Below are positions 1 through 10,000 of a DNA stretch of 52,138 bases, piece after piece. Below the pieces are notes generated by a model. It had not been told where the DNA came from. It made no database searches and worked only from the letters and a program-made list of their open reading frames with translations. The first letter of the stretch is position 1. Each line of letters begins with the position of its first letter. Source of the DNA: Polyangiaceae bacterium (lineage in GTDB: Bacteria > Myxococcota_A > Polyangia > Polyangiales > Polyangiaceae); contig JAICQO010000042.1 of assembly GCA_025937835.1 (NCBI GenBank), positions 1 through 52,138 on the forward strand, given 5' to 3'. The translations under genes were made by a program, and so were the position numbers.

Positions 1-1
1 G

Positions 2-502
<501 letters not shown>

Positions 503-508
503 GCGACG

Positions 509-546
509 ACGCCGCCCGGCTTGCTCGGCACGGGCGGCGTTCTTTC
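509..546 (+). terminator. Rho-independent terminator of rpoD
   Basis: A perfect 10-bp stem (acgccgcccg at 509-518 pairing with cgggcggcgt at 531-540) encloses a 12-nt loop and is followed by ttcttt. It starts six bases after the rpoD stop codon. Confidence 0.85.
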
Positions 547-976
547 GACTACGGCACTCTCACGACCGCGGGCTCCGCGGAGCTCACCTGGGTCCCGAGC
601 ACGCCGGGCTCGATGCTGTCGTCGCGGTCGAGGCGCAGTTGCGCGAGCCGATTTGGCACGACGCTTCTGCCTCATTCTCTTCGCCCCGCAGGCGACCGTA
701 AGTTGGAGCAGAAAGCAGACTGCGAGTGTGGGTTGTGCCCACATCCAAGCTGACCTTCCCATTCAGTGAAGAAGATAGGGGGAACGACCCGCGCTCGGCC
801 CAGCGCAAGCCTCGATCCGCCGCAGTTTTGGCGCTTTTTGCTGCACACTCGAGATCCAGAGTCCGGCCGGCCGGATCCGGTTTCGCGACATCACGCTTGA
901 CGCGCGCGCGAGCGGAATGCGAAAAGAGACGCGAAAACCGGGGAAACCCGACTCAACCGCTTAGAGGAGTCGACCG
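547..976. other. Non-coding stretch between rpoD terminator and the OmpA-like gene
   Basis: No convincing gene is visible: short frames here have no start signals and no recognisable protein features. A small inverted repeat (TGTGGG/CCCACA, about 726-742) and a possible -35-like TTGACG at 897-902 are present. I could not pair the latter with a good -10 box. The promoter of the downstream lipoprotein gene is presumably in the last 100 bases. Confidence 0.5.
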
Positions 977-1702
977 ATGCACTCGGGACCGAAGCTCATT
1001 TCGCATGTCGCGCTGGTGATGGGAGCCATGCTCTCGATTGCATGCGGCGGCACCATGGCATTCCAGGGACAAAACTCGATCGGTGTGGTGGGCACTCCGC
1101 CCGCGCCGCCGCCACCTCCGCCGCCAGAGGAGCCGCCTCCGCCGCCGGCGCGCGTCGAGGTGCGCGACAACAAGATCGAGATCAAAGAGAAGATCCAGTT
1201 CGAATACAACAAGGCCGTGATCTTGCCGGCCTCGTTCGGACTGCTCGACGAGATCAAGGACGTGATCACGAAGAACGCGCACATCAAGAAGATCTCGATC
1301 GAAGGCCACGCGAGCTCTGAAGGCGATCCGAAGCACAACTTGAAGCTTTCGGACGAGCGCGCGAAGTCGGTGATGAAGTACCTGGTCGACAAGGGCGTCG
1401 ACGCGGGCCGTCTCACGGCCAAGGGCTTCGGCATCACACGCCCGATCGCGGACAACGCGACCGAGGAAGGTAAAGAGAAGAACCGCCGCGTCGAGTTTCT
1501 GATCGTCGAGCAGGACATCACGCAGAAGAAGGTGGAAGTGGACGCCTCCGGTCAGGAGAAGGTGGTCGAGGTGAACAAGACCACCGTGACGAAGGAGGAG
1601 CCACGCACCCCGCCCGCGGATGCCAGCGGCAAGCCCGCGGAGAAGAAGCTGCCCGCGCTCAAGAAGCCCAAGGCCGCAGAGACCCCGGCGGACAAGAAGT
1701 GA
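977..1702 (+). CDS. OmpA-family peptidoglycan-associated lipoprotein
   Basis: A 241-residue outer-membrane lipoprotein predicted to anchor the envelope to peptidoglycan. The signal peptide ends in a lipobox (LSIAC, Cys23). A proline-rich linker of PPAPPPPPPP type covers about residues 36-57. An OmpA C-terminal domain (about residues 60-175) contains the peptidoglycan-binding signature NLKLSDERAKSVMKYL and the terminal NRRVEFLIV strand. A Lys/Ala/Pro-rich tail of about 65 residues follows and is longer than in ordinary Pal. The ATG has AGAGGAG about ten bases upstream. The next gene, 26 bases downstream, is another small lipoprotein and likely shares the transcript. Pal itself is possible, but no tol genes are nearby. 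Confidence 0.9.
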   Translation: MHSGPKLISHVALVMGAMLSIACGGTMAFQGQNSIGVVGTPPAPPPPPPPEEPPPPPARVEVRDNKIEIKEKIQFEYNKAVILPASFGLLDEIKDVITKNAHIKKISIEGHASSEGDPKHNLKLSDERAKSVMKYLVDKGVDAGRLTAKGFGITRPIADNATEEGKEKNRRVEFLIVEQDITQKKVEVDASGQEKVVEVNKTTVTKEEPRTPPADASGKPAEKKLPALKKPKAAETPADKK

Positions 1703-1728
1703 ACGGGCGTCAGCCGTAACGGAGAGAA

Positions 1729-2139
1729 ATGATGAACACGATTCGACTCTCGCTCGTCACCCTGGGCCTGGCGCTCGCCGGTTGCTCGTTTGCCGCTCGT
1801 TCCCCCGACATGTACCGCGACGACACGCGCGCGGTGCTGGACACCAAGAACGAACAGATCAAGGGCTGCTACGACGAGCTCTTGAAGACCAACAAGGACG
1901 CGCAGGGCAAGGTCACCGTGAAGTTCACGGTCGAAAAGGACACCGGCGCGTTCACCAACGTCTCGGCCGACCCGGCTGGAACCACCGCTCCGCCCGAGCT
2001 CACGAACTGCGTGACGACGGCGCTCACGGGTCTCGTGCTGAGCCCCGGCGACAAGAGCGAGGGTCAGGCCACGTTCGAGTACGACTTCACCACGGGCGCG
2101 CCGGCGGGCGCAGAACCCGTGCCGCCCCCCGCGGGCTGA
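1729..2139 (+). CDS. Small lipoprotein with AgmX/PglI-type C-terminal fold
   Basis: A 136-residue exported lipoprotein. The signal peptide ends at LALAGC (Cys19). The mature part has the pattern of the AgmX/PglI C-terminal domain found in many myxobacterial envelope proteins: an IKGCYDELLK helix, alternating strands (GKVTVKFTVEKDTGAFTNV), a second cysteine in LTNCVTTAL, and a final strand ATFEYDF. The two cysteines may form a disulfide. Two ATGs are adjacent (1729 and 1732); GGAGA lies upstream. It probably forms a two-gene operon with the OmpA-like lipoprotein upstream. The family is linked to gliding and envelope assembly in Myxococcus, but the role here is not shown by sequence. Confidence 0.85.
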   Translation: MMNTIRLSLVTLGLALAGCSFAARSPDMYRDDTRAVLDTKNEQIKGCYDELLKTNKDAQGKVTVKFTVEKDTGAFTNVSADPAGTTAPPELTNCVTTALTGLVLSPGDKSEGQATFEYDFTTGAPAGAEPVPPPAG

Positions 2140-2161
2140 GCCGCTCGTTCGACGGAAAATC

Positions 2162-2196
2162 AGGGCTCACTGCTTCGGCAGTGGGCCCTTTTTCTT
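2162..2196 (+). terminator. Rho-independent terminator of the two-lipoprotein operon
   Basis: A 12-bp stem (agggctcactgc/gcagtgggccct, one G-U wobble) is closed by a stable TTCG tetraloop and followed by tttttctt. It also lies just past the end of the convergent gene on the minus strand. Confidence 0.93.
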
Positions 2197-2205
2197 GGTG
2201 GGCGC

Positions 2206-5200
2206 TCAGTTCCCCGTCCAGGGGCGGCCCAGGCGCTCGAGGATCGACTTGGCTTCGACGCGGTACGGCGAATCGAGCGGGCCGAGGCGCAGGAACGCTT
2301 CCCAGTGGGGCGCGGCTTCGGGTTTGGGGCCGAGCACGCGCGCGAGCAGGTGGTGCGCTTCCCAGAGCCAGCGCTCGCCGCGCGGGAATTTCTCGGCGAG
2401 CTCGAGCGCGCGGCTGAGCTCGACGCGCGCCGCTTCGTTCTTGTGGTTCGCCGCGAGCAGCTTGCCGTAGCGGAAGCGCCAGGTGGCGTTGTCCGGCTGC
2501 GCCTCGACGGCCTTCTGCCACTCGCCGAGCGCGAGCGGTTCCCGACCGAGATCGTAGTAGGCGTCGGCGAGCGCGGCGTGCGCTTCGTGGCGGCTCGGCT
2601 TCAAGCTGAGCGCGCGGGTCAGATCGGCGATCGCGTCCTTGACCGCGCCCTGCCGGCTGCGGAGCACCCCGCGCTGCCAGTAGGCGTCTGCCAGGCCTTG
2701 ATCGAGCTTGATCGCCTCGTCGAGGGCGCGCTGCGCTTTCGTGACGTTGCCGGCTTCGTTCGCGGCCCAGCCGACGAACAGGTAGTACTCGGCGCGGTGC
2801 GGATCGAGCTCGGTCGCGCGCTCCAGCAAGCGCAGCGCGTCGGCCAGGCGCGAGCCCTCGGCCAGGAGCGCACGGCCCAGGCAGTGCTGGGTCTCGGCCG
2901 AGGTCGGGCGCAGCGAGAGCACCTTGCGCAACAGTTCTTCGGCTTCTTTCGTGCGGCCGGCGGAGGCGTAGCCGCAACCGACGCGCAGCAACAGATCGGG
3001 ATCGTTCGGGGCCTTGGCGCGCGCCTCTTCGTATTGCTTGAGCGCGAGCTCGGTCTTGCCCGTCGCCTCGTAGAGCAGCCCGCGCTCGAGCGCGAGCCCG
3101 GGGAACTCGGAGTCGACGGCGGCCACGCTGTCGAACGCCCGGATCGCATCCTCGAACTTCGAGTCGCGGCGCAACGCGACGCCGAGCCGGAAGCGCGTCG
3201 CGAGATCTTCCGGATCGAGGGCCAGGGCGCGCTCGAACTCGGTCTTGGCCTCGGCGTAGCGCCCCTGGGTGAGCGCCACGTCGCCGAGCGCGCGATGAAT
3301 GGCCGGAGTGCTCGGAAAGCGCTCGCGCGCGGCGTTCAGCGTCGCGAGCGCGGCGTCGGCCTTGCCCTGCTGATTCTCGAGCAGCGCGAGCGCGATGTAC
3401 GACTCGACCAACATCGGATCGCCGTCGGCCTTCTGCCCGATCGCGACGCGGTACGACTTCTCCGCGAGCTCGCGCTCGCCGCGCGCCTCGAGCACACGCC
3501 CGCGCCAGTAGGCGGTGAGCACCGACTTCGGGTGGGCCTCGGCCAGCTTGTTCAACGACTCGTTCGCGTCCTCGACGCGCTCGAGCATGAACTTGCTCTT
3601 GGCCACGCCGACCTTGGCGTCCAGATCGTCCGGATCCGCCTGGGCACCGGCCTCGAACCGCGCCTGGGCTTCGGAGTAGCGGCCAGCGCGAAACAGCGCC
3701 TCGCCCAGCCCGCGCAGCGCGCCCGGCGCCTTGGGCTCGAGCTTGAGCGCCGCGCCGTACGCCGCCTCGGCCTTCGAGATCCGCGAGCGAACGAGGTGAA
3801 TGTCGCCGAGCAGCGTGAAGGCGTTGACGAGCTCTTCGGAGCTCGCGAGCGCCCCCTGCTGCGTGATCGACTCGAGCGTCTGGATCGCCGAAGCCTCGCC
3901 CTTGCGCTCCGATGACGCGATGCGCGCCAGCAAGATCTTGCCGCCGACGTGGCTCGGGTTCTTCTCCAGCGCAAGCTTCGCGTGGGCCCCGGCCTTTTCG
4001 AGATTTCCTGACCAGAACTCGGCGCGGGCCAGGCCGAACACCGCGCGCGCGCTGTTCTCGAGCTTGGCGACGGCTTGCCAGGCCTCGAGGGCGGCCTTGC
4101 TGTTCTTGGCGCGGAGCTCGACCTCGCCGCTCAGCACCAGCGCGTCGACGTTGCCGCGCTGGGCGGCGAGCACGGCGCCGAGGCTCTGGCGCGCACGCGC
4201 GAGCTGTCCCTCGGTCGCCGCGCGGGCCGCGCGCGCGAGCAGCAGATACGGTACGTCGGCTTGCGGCTCGAACTCCTCGAGCAGCACGTTGGCGCGCGCG
4301 TGGATCTCCGGAGCCGAGCCGAAGCGGAGCTCGCGCAGGTAGCCGACGAAGGCGGCATAAGCCTGCAGCGGCTTCAAGCGCTTGGCCTGCGCTCGCGCCT
4401 GATCGACTTCGTTCCACGCTCGCGTGGCTTCGGGCGCGGTGTCGGCGCCGAAGCGCTTGCGCGCGCTCTCGGTCGTCGCCCGGATCAGCGCGTCGTATTC
4501 GGACGAGCGCATGCGATCGACGATCCAGTGCGCGCCGAACGGTCCTATATCGGGCAAGAGCGCGAGCGCGCCGCCGGACGCCAGGGCCAGGCACACGCCG
4601 ACGAACACCTTCATGCCCATGCCGCGCCGCGGGCGCGCGCTCTGCGGCGTGACGGGAGCGGCGGGCTCCGGCGGCTGCTTCGCGTCGGAGAGGCGCGGCT
4701 GGCCCTTCTCCTGCGGAACCGCCTGGAACTCCATGTCCTCGGCCTGGTTGCGTGCGGACGTGGGCGGCTGCCGCGCTTCGATCGCGAGCTCGGACGAATC
4801 ACCCCCGAGGTTGACTTCGCCGTAGCTCGTGCCGCCGCCCTCCTGGCGGATCACGGCGCCCGCGGGCGGCAGCGACACGCCGGGCGATGATTCATCGCGC
4901 AGCGAGCGGGGCGGCGGGAGCTCGGCCTCTCCGAACGGGTCGGCTTCGCGCGCGGGCTCTTCGAAGCCGAGCCGCGCGCCGAGCCCCGGCGTCTCGGGCG
5001 GGAGCGGGGGCAGATCGAGCTCTCCGAGCGCCGCGGGAGGTGTCAGCGAAAAGCCGCTGGATTCGGACTGCGACGCGCCGGGCGAAGGCAAGCTCCCGAA
5101 GCCGGCGGGCAAGCTCGGACTGCGCATCGGAAAGCCGGCGGACGGAACGGGCAGCGATTGCCCCGGAGTCGGCAACGACGCGGAGGGCGACGGCAGGCCC

Positions 5201-6129
5201 GCGGACGGCGACGGCAGCCCTGCCGCGGGCGTGGGCAACCCGGCTTGTGTGGCGGGCAAACCGAACTGCGGCGCGGGTAGTCCGGCTGCGGGAAGCGGCA
5301 GATCACCGCCCGGGGCCGGCAAACTGCCGCCCGGACGCGCGCTGCCGCGCGCCGGCAGATCCGCGGAGGGCGAGGGCAAATCCAGCTCGATTTCCTGATG
5401 CGAGATGCGCGCTGCAGGCTTGGCCCCCGGCGCCCGACTGGGGCGCACGTCGGGCAGATCCGCCGACGGCGGCAAGGTGACGATCGACGGCAGATCCAGA
5501 TCGAGCGAGGCCGCCCGAGGAGGCTCGGGTGCGCGCTGGCCAGTGAGCGGCGGTGCCTGACGTTCGGTCACGCGAAGCTGTTCGGGCGGGCGACGCGCGG
5601 CTGCGGGCGCCGGCAAATCGAGATCGAGGCTGAGGCTCGGCTCGGTCACGGCCGTGGCTGCTACGGCAGGCGTCGGCGGACGCGCTCGGCGCGGTGGGAC
5701 CGGCGGCGGTGCTTTCGGCGCGGGCGCGGGCGGCCCTCCCGCGAGCGGCGCGGTGCGATCGACGTCCGCGCGCACGGGCAGATCGTCGCTCGATCCCTCG
5801 CTCGCACTCTCGCTAGCGACGGCCGGCAGATCGGACGGCACGGCTGGCGCGGGCGCGGGCGGCGGCGCGCTGATCTGCGCAGGCGCGACGCCCAGCATGG
5901 TGGCTCCAGGACGGCGTTGCGCTGGAGCCGGCCCCGGAGCGCCGAGCTTCGGAGCGGCCGCGCCGAGCGCTGCGCCGAGCACGGAGCCGCCTTCGGCTCC
6001 TCCCGCGGGCGGCTCCACCTTGAACGAGGTGGTGCACTTGGGGCAGCGCATCTTGAGCCCGCTCGAGGGGACACGGCGTTCGTCCACCTGGTAGGGCGCT
6101 CGGCACCCGGGGCACTCGACCTTGAACAT
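2206..6129 (-). CDS. MJ0042 zinc-finger / TPR membrane protein
   Basis: A 1307-residue protein with three parts. Residues 1-37 are an MJ0042-type zinc ribbon (Cys6, Cys9, Cys29, Cys32). Residues about 38-505 are low-complexity and Pro/Ala-rich, including a run of about a dozen heptads with LP at fixed positions (about residues 265-350). A single transmembrane helix (about 507-530, KVFVGVCLALASGGALALL) is followed by about 750 residues of tetratricopeptide repeats, for example units with LYEATGKTELALKQYEEA. This suggests a cytoplasmic zinc finger and an exported TPR scaffold. The ATG at 6129 is preferred because it begins directly at the zinc finger (MFKVECPGC) and has AAGG upstream; an in-frame start at 6219 would add unconserved residues. 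It is a common myxobacterial architecture with no established biochemical role. Confidence 0.88.
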   Translation of the reverse strand: MFKVECPGCRAPYQVDERRVPSSGLKMRCPKCTTSFKVEPPAGGAEGGSVLGAALGAAAPKLGAPGPAPAQRRPGATMLGVAPAQISAPPPAPAPAVPSDLPAVASESASEGSSDDLPVRADVDRTAPLAGGPPAPAPKAPPPVPPRRARPPTPAVAATAVTEPSLSLDLDLPAPAAARRPPEQLRVTERQAPPLTGQRAPEPPRAASLDLDLPSIVTLPPSADLPDVRPSRAPGAKPAARISHQEIELDLPSPSADLPARGSARPGGSLPAPGGDLPLPAAGLPAPQFGLPATQAGLPTPAAGLPSPSAGLPSPSASLPTPGQSLPVPSAGFPMRSPSLPAGFGSLPSPGASQSESSGFSLTPPAALGELDLPPLPPETPGLGARLGFEEPAREADPFGEAELPPPRSLRDESSPGVSLPPAGAVIRQEGGGTSYGEVNLGGDSSELAIEARQPPTSARNQAEDMEFQAVPQEKGQPRLSDAKQPPEPAAPVTPQSARPRRGMGMKVFVGVCLALASGGALALLPDIGPFGAHWIVDRMRSSEYDALIRATTESARKRFGADTAPEATRAWNEVDQARAQAKRLKPLQAYAAFVGYLRELRFGSAPEIHARANVLLEEFEPQADVPYLLLARAARAATEGQLARARQSLGAVLAAQRGNVDALVLSGEVELRAKNSKAALEAWQAVAKLENSARAVFGLARAEFWSGNLEKAGAHAKLALEKNPSHVGGKILLARIASSERKGEASAIQTLESITQQGALASSEELVNAFTLLGDIHLVRSRISKAEAAYGAALKLEPKAPGALRGLGEALFRAGRYSEAQARFEAGAQADPDDLDAKVGVAKSKFMLERVEDANESLNKLAEAHPKSVLTAYWRGRVLEARGERELAEKSYRVAIGQKADGDPMLVESYIALALLENQQGKADAALATLNAARERFPSTPAIHRALGDVALTQGRYAEAKTEFERALALDPEDLATRFRLGVALRRDSKFEDAIRAFDSVAAVDSEFPGLALERGLLYEATGKTELALKQYEEARAKAPNDPDLLLRVGCGYASAGRTKEAEELLRKVLSLRPTSAETQHCLGRALLAEGSRLADALRLLERATELDPHRAEYYLFVGWAANEAGNVTKAQRALDEAIKLDQGLADAYWQRGVLRSRQGAVKDAIADLTRALSLKPSRHEAHAALADAYYDLGREPLALGEWQKAVEAQPDNATWRFRYGKLLAANHKNEAARVELSRALELAEKFPRGERWLWEAHHLLARVLGPKPEAAPHWEAFLRLGPLDSPYRVEAKSILERLGRPWTGN

Positions 6130-6242
6130 CGACCCTTGGCACCTGGTCTTAGCAGGAGACCCGCGGGCGTGTCCCAGAATCCGACGACCCGAGCGGCCTC
6201 GAGGATTGCTGAATCGCACCTGATGGGATAGGGCGGGCCCAC

Positions 6243-6821
6243 ATGCAACGCACTACGTTGGTCGCCGCCGGGCTGTTGGTGGTGCTCGGGATCGGGGGGG
6301 CACTGCTCCTCGGTCGCGGGGCAGGTTCGAAATCTCACCCCACCTCCGCACCTGCTTCTGCGGCCGCGAGCGCCTCCGTGGCTGGGCCAGCGAGCGCGGC
6401 GCCGCAAGCGTCGGCGTCCGCTGCCTCCGCGCTCGAGGAGGACGACAACGAGACCACGACGGGCTGGGACACCCTGCCCGACGGCCGGCACGTGCCCGAG
6501 CTGCCCGCGTCTGCACCGAGCACCGTCTCGTTCGGCGTCGTTCTGTTCACGTACGCGGGCGCACAGGCAGCGCCCGACTCCGCCCGCACCAAGGAAGCCG
6601 CCAAGCAGCGCGCCGAGAGCGCGATCGAAGAAGCGAAGCGCGACTTCAAGGCCGCGGTGGCCAAGGGCGATCGCGGTTCTACCGCGGATGCCGGCCGCAT
6701 CCCACGCGGCGTGCTCGAGCCGGCCGTGGAGTACGTGTTGTTCACGCTCGAGAAGGGCGCGGTTCACTCGGAGCCGGTCGACACGCCACGCGGCTACTGG
6801 GTCGTTCGCCGCATCAAGTGA
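6243..6821 (+). CDS. Membrane-anchored parvulin-like (PpiC) protein
   Basis: A 192-residue protein with an N-terminal hydrophobic anchor (LVAAGLLVVLGIGGALLLG), an Ala/Ser-rich linker (about 30-75) and a C-terminal domain patterned like a PpiC/parvulin peptidyl-prolyl isomerase. That domain has the initial strand VSFGVVLFTYAGA, an RTKEAAKQRAESAIEEAK helix, a DAGRIPRGVLEPAVEYVLFTL segment and a final PVDTPRGYWVVRRI strand. The N-terminal strand lacks the usual histidine of the xxHIL motif (VSFGVVL instead), so catalysis is doubtful and a chaperone role is possible. It is divergent from the TPR gene (113-bp gap). Only a poor ribosome site (GGGCGGG) is visible. Confidence 0.78.
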   Translation: MQRTTLVAAGLLVVLGIGGALLLGRGAGSKSHPTSAPASAAASASVAGPASAAPQASASAASALEEDDNETTTGWDTLPDGRHVPELPASAPSTVSFGVVLFTYAGAQAAPDSARTKEAAKQRAESAIEEAKRDFKAAVAKGDRGSTADAGRIPRGVLEPAVEYVLFTLEKGAVHSEPVDTPRGYWVVRRIK

Positions 6822-7009
6822 CGTCGCTCGCACAGCGGCGCGGCTCACCCACAGTCTCCCACGCTGTCACCCACTGACCGCGAAACCGCGAGACTGCGAC
6901 CGAGCGGACGTTCGGTTTCGGGCTCCACGTTTCGCGCGAACGGAACGCGATGATTTCGTTCTAGGCACGCGTGGTTCCGTCCTCTAGATTCGAGACGAGT
7001 CTCAGGGAG

Positions 7010-10000
7010 ATGACGCGTGCATCGGCGTTGACCAACCCGGGTGCGGCTTCGTCGGCGCCGGATACGCAAATCGTGGCGCAGGCGGTACAGCGCCTGCAAG
7101 CGGAGTACGACGCGGCGCCGTCAGCGGTGACCCAGGCGCTACTCCTGCACGAGATCGCAGTGCTCGAAGAGCGGCTCGGCGAAGAAGCCGAGAGCATCCG
7201 CGACCACCTCGGCGCGACGGACGCCGAGCCGTCGTTTCACGAGCCGCTCGAGCGCTTGTCGGGGGTGATCGCCCGCCGCGGTTCGTCGCGGCTGCTCGGT
7301 CGCTTGCTCGAGCGCCTCGGGCGCATCGCCGAAAGCCCCATCGAGCGCGCCCGTGCGTTCCTCGACTACGCGGCGAACCTCGCCGACCGCGACAACGATC
7401 TGGAGGCGGCGCGGAGCGCGCTCGAGCTGGCGGCCGAGGCCACGCACGGCGATCCCGCAGTCTGGTTGTCGCTGGAATTTTTGGCGGGGCGGCTCGCCGA
7501 CGCGAACCTGGCCGAGCGCGCTCTCTCCGAGCGCGCCGACCTGGCGGAGAAGGCGGAGTTTCGTGCACTGCTGCTGATGGACCTCGCCGAGCGCCTGGCG
7601 GAGCGCGGCGACATCGAGGGCGCCCTCGGCAGGCTCCAGCAAGCGCGCGGGCTCGACGGCACGGCGAGCTACGCCGTGAGCCGCGCGCTCGAGCGCCTCG
7701 GTGGTCGCGCCGAGCGCACGGACGTCGTCGGCGAAGCACTCGAAGCGCAAGCCCAGTTCGTTCGCGACGCGGTGCGCGATCCCGCCGCGGGCGACGCGCG
7801 CGGGGTGCCGCGCCCCAAGCGTAGCCTGGCCGAAGCCGCCGACGCCTGGTTGCGCGCCGCAGAGCTGAACCGCCGCATCGACCCCGACGGCGCCGCCGAG
7901 CTCGTCGACAAGGCGCTCGAGCTGCTGCCCGATTCGCCGCTGCTCGCGCGCGTGCGGCTCGACCTGTTCGACGCGGTCGGCGACGCCAAGGGAGCGGAGG
8001 CGTTCCTCCAAGCGCGCCTGGACCGGGGGCAGCTCCCGGCAGCCCTGGCTGCCGCGTTCTGGCTGCGGCTCGCGCGCGCCGCCGACTCGGAGAGCGACCG
8101 AGCGCGTGCCCGCGCCGCGCTCGAGCGGGCGCTCGAGCTCTCCCCCGACGGCGTGGTCGGCCGCGCGCTCGAGCTCGAATGGGCCGAGGCCGAGGCCGAT
8201 CTGCCCGCGTTGTCGCGCGCGCTCGATCGCGCCGCGGCCATCGCGCCACCCGGACCGGCGCAGGTTCAAGCCGCGCTTTCGCTCGCTGATCTGCGCGGAC
8301 GCAAGCTCAAGGACACGAGCGGCGCCGAAACGGCGCTGACCCGCGCGCACGAAGCCGGGGCCTCGGCAGAGCGCGTGATCGGTCTCGCGCGGCTGATCGG
8401 CACGGCCGCGAACGATCCGGCCTTCGCCGAACGCATCGCGCGCGCGCACGTCGAAAAGCTCGAGAACCCCGAAGAGCGCGCAGCGCTGTACTTCGACCTC
8501 GCGCGCAGGGCGGCGGCCCGCGGCGACTCCGCGCAGATGCAGGTCGACCTGGCACGCCTCGCCGACAACGCCTCGGGCAACTGGCTCGGCCGCGTGCTCG
8601 GCGCGTACGCGAGCCCGAAGGGCAGCCCGCCCGATCTCGAGCGCACCGAGCAAGCGATCCTCGCCCTGTCGAGCACCGAGCCCGACGCCGCGACCGCGCG
8701 CGCGCTGCGGCTCGTGCTATCGGCGCGCGCCGTGCGGCGCGGCGCGGCGGACGTCGCGCGACAGGCGCTCGAAGAGCTGAGCCGCGGCGCCGCGGGCGAT
8801 CTGGTCGTGACTGGCGCGCTCTCCGCGCTCGACGCCAGGGCGGACGCGGCGAAGGTCTCGAACCTGTTGCTCGGCGCGGCGCGCGCGCACGCGCAGCCCG
8901 ACGTGAGCCGCGCGCTCGAGCTCGGCTCCGGCGTGCTCGCCTGGCGCAGCGGCGACAAGCAGCGCGCGCTCGAGAGCTTCGAGCGCGCCGCCGAGCACAA
9001 GGGGGCGGGCGGCGTCGGCTTGCTCGGCTGGGCGCTCGCCGTGTCGACGGCGGACGACCCGCGGCTACGCCGCCGGGCGCTCGAAGCCCTCGCGGTCACC
9101 GCACCCGATCTGGCGGCGCTCGAACGCTTCGCGCTCGAAGTCGGCAAGGGAGAAGATCCCGAGGCGGCGATCTCGGCGCTCGACCGGCTACGCTCGGCCG
9201 AAGACGCGGAGCTGCGCCGCGCGGGAGATCTGGCGGGCGCGCTCTACGGCCCCGGCGAAGCCGGCGAGATCTCGCGACGCGAGGCGCTCGAAGCCGTCGC
9301 GGACTTCAGCCCCGAGGCGGCCCGGCTCGCGCGCGCTCTGTCTCACCAGCTCGAGCTCCAGGCGGCGAGCCCGGGCGCCGCGCCGGACCCCGAGCGCACC
9401 CGCGTCAGCGCTTCCCGCTGGGCGGCGACCGATAGCGGCGTCGCGCCCGTGCTCGAGTGGCTCGCCGCCGCGATCGCCGCACACGATGTGGTCGACGAGG
9501 TCGCGGCGCGCCGAGCGCTCGCCGAGCGGCTGTCGAACGGCGTCTCCGAGTCGATCCTCGCGAGCGCGGCGCTCGCCGCCGAGCTCGGCGGGCTCGATGC
9601 GACCTTCGCGCCGGAAGCCGACTCGCCCGCAGCCCAGCTCACCGAGCTCGAGCTCGCCCCACCGGGCAAAGATCCGGCGCGCCGGGCGCGCGCTCTCGAG
9701 CGCGCAGCGCCCGCGCTCGGCGAAGAAGCGTCGTTCACGGCGCTCGTGCTGGCGGGCTACAACCAGCTCGCCGCGCGCGACGTGTCCGGCGCGCTCGCGA
9801 CCTTCCGGCGCGCCGTCGAAGAGCTGCCGGAGGAGGTCGTGGGCTGGGAAGGGCTGCGCGCTGCGGCGCTCGCCGCCGGCGATCGCGAGACCCTGGCCGA
9901 GGCCTGCGCGGCGCTCGGCGACGCGGTGAGCGACGGCTCCCTCGGCGCGCGGCTCTGGGAAGAAGCTGCCGCGATCCTGCTCGACGAGCTAGGTGACGCC

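Noticed and set aside
653-670. Possible sigma-54 promoter (TTGGCACG...TTCTGC)
   Set aside because: The GG and GC elements are two bases too far apart for a -24/-12 promoter.
521-1019. Small open frames in the rpoD downstream region
   Set aside because: Arg/Ala-rich shadow composition, no ribosome sites, and overlap with the terminator.
6971-7009. GTG start for giant protein A
   Set aside because: Adds 13 residues with no ribosome site; the ATG at 7010 was preferred although its AGGGAG is very close.
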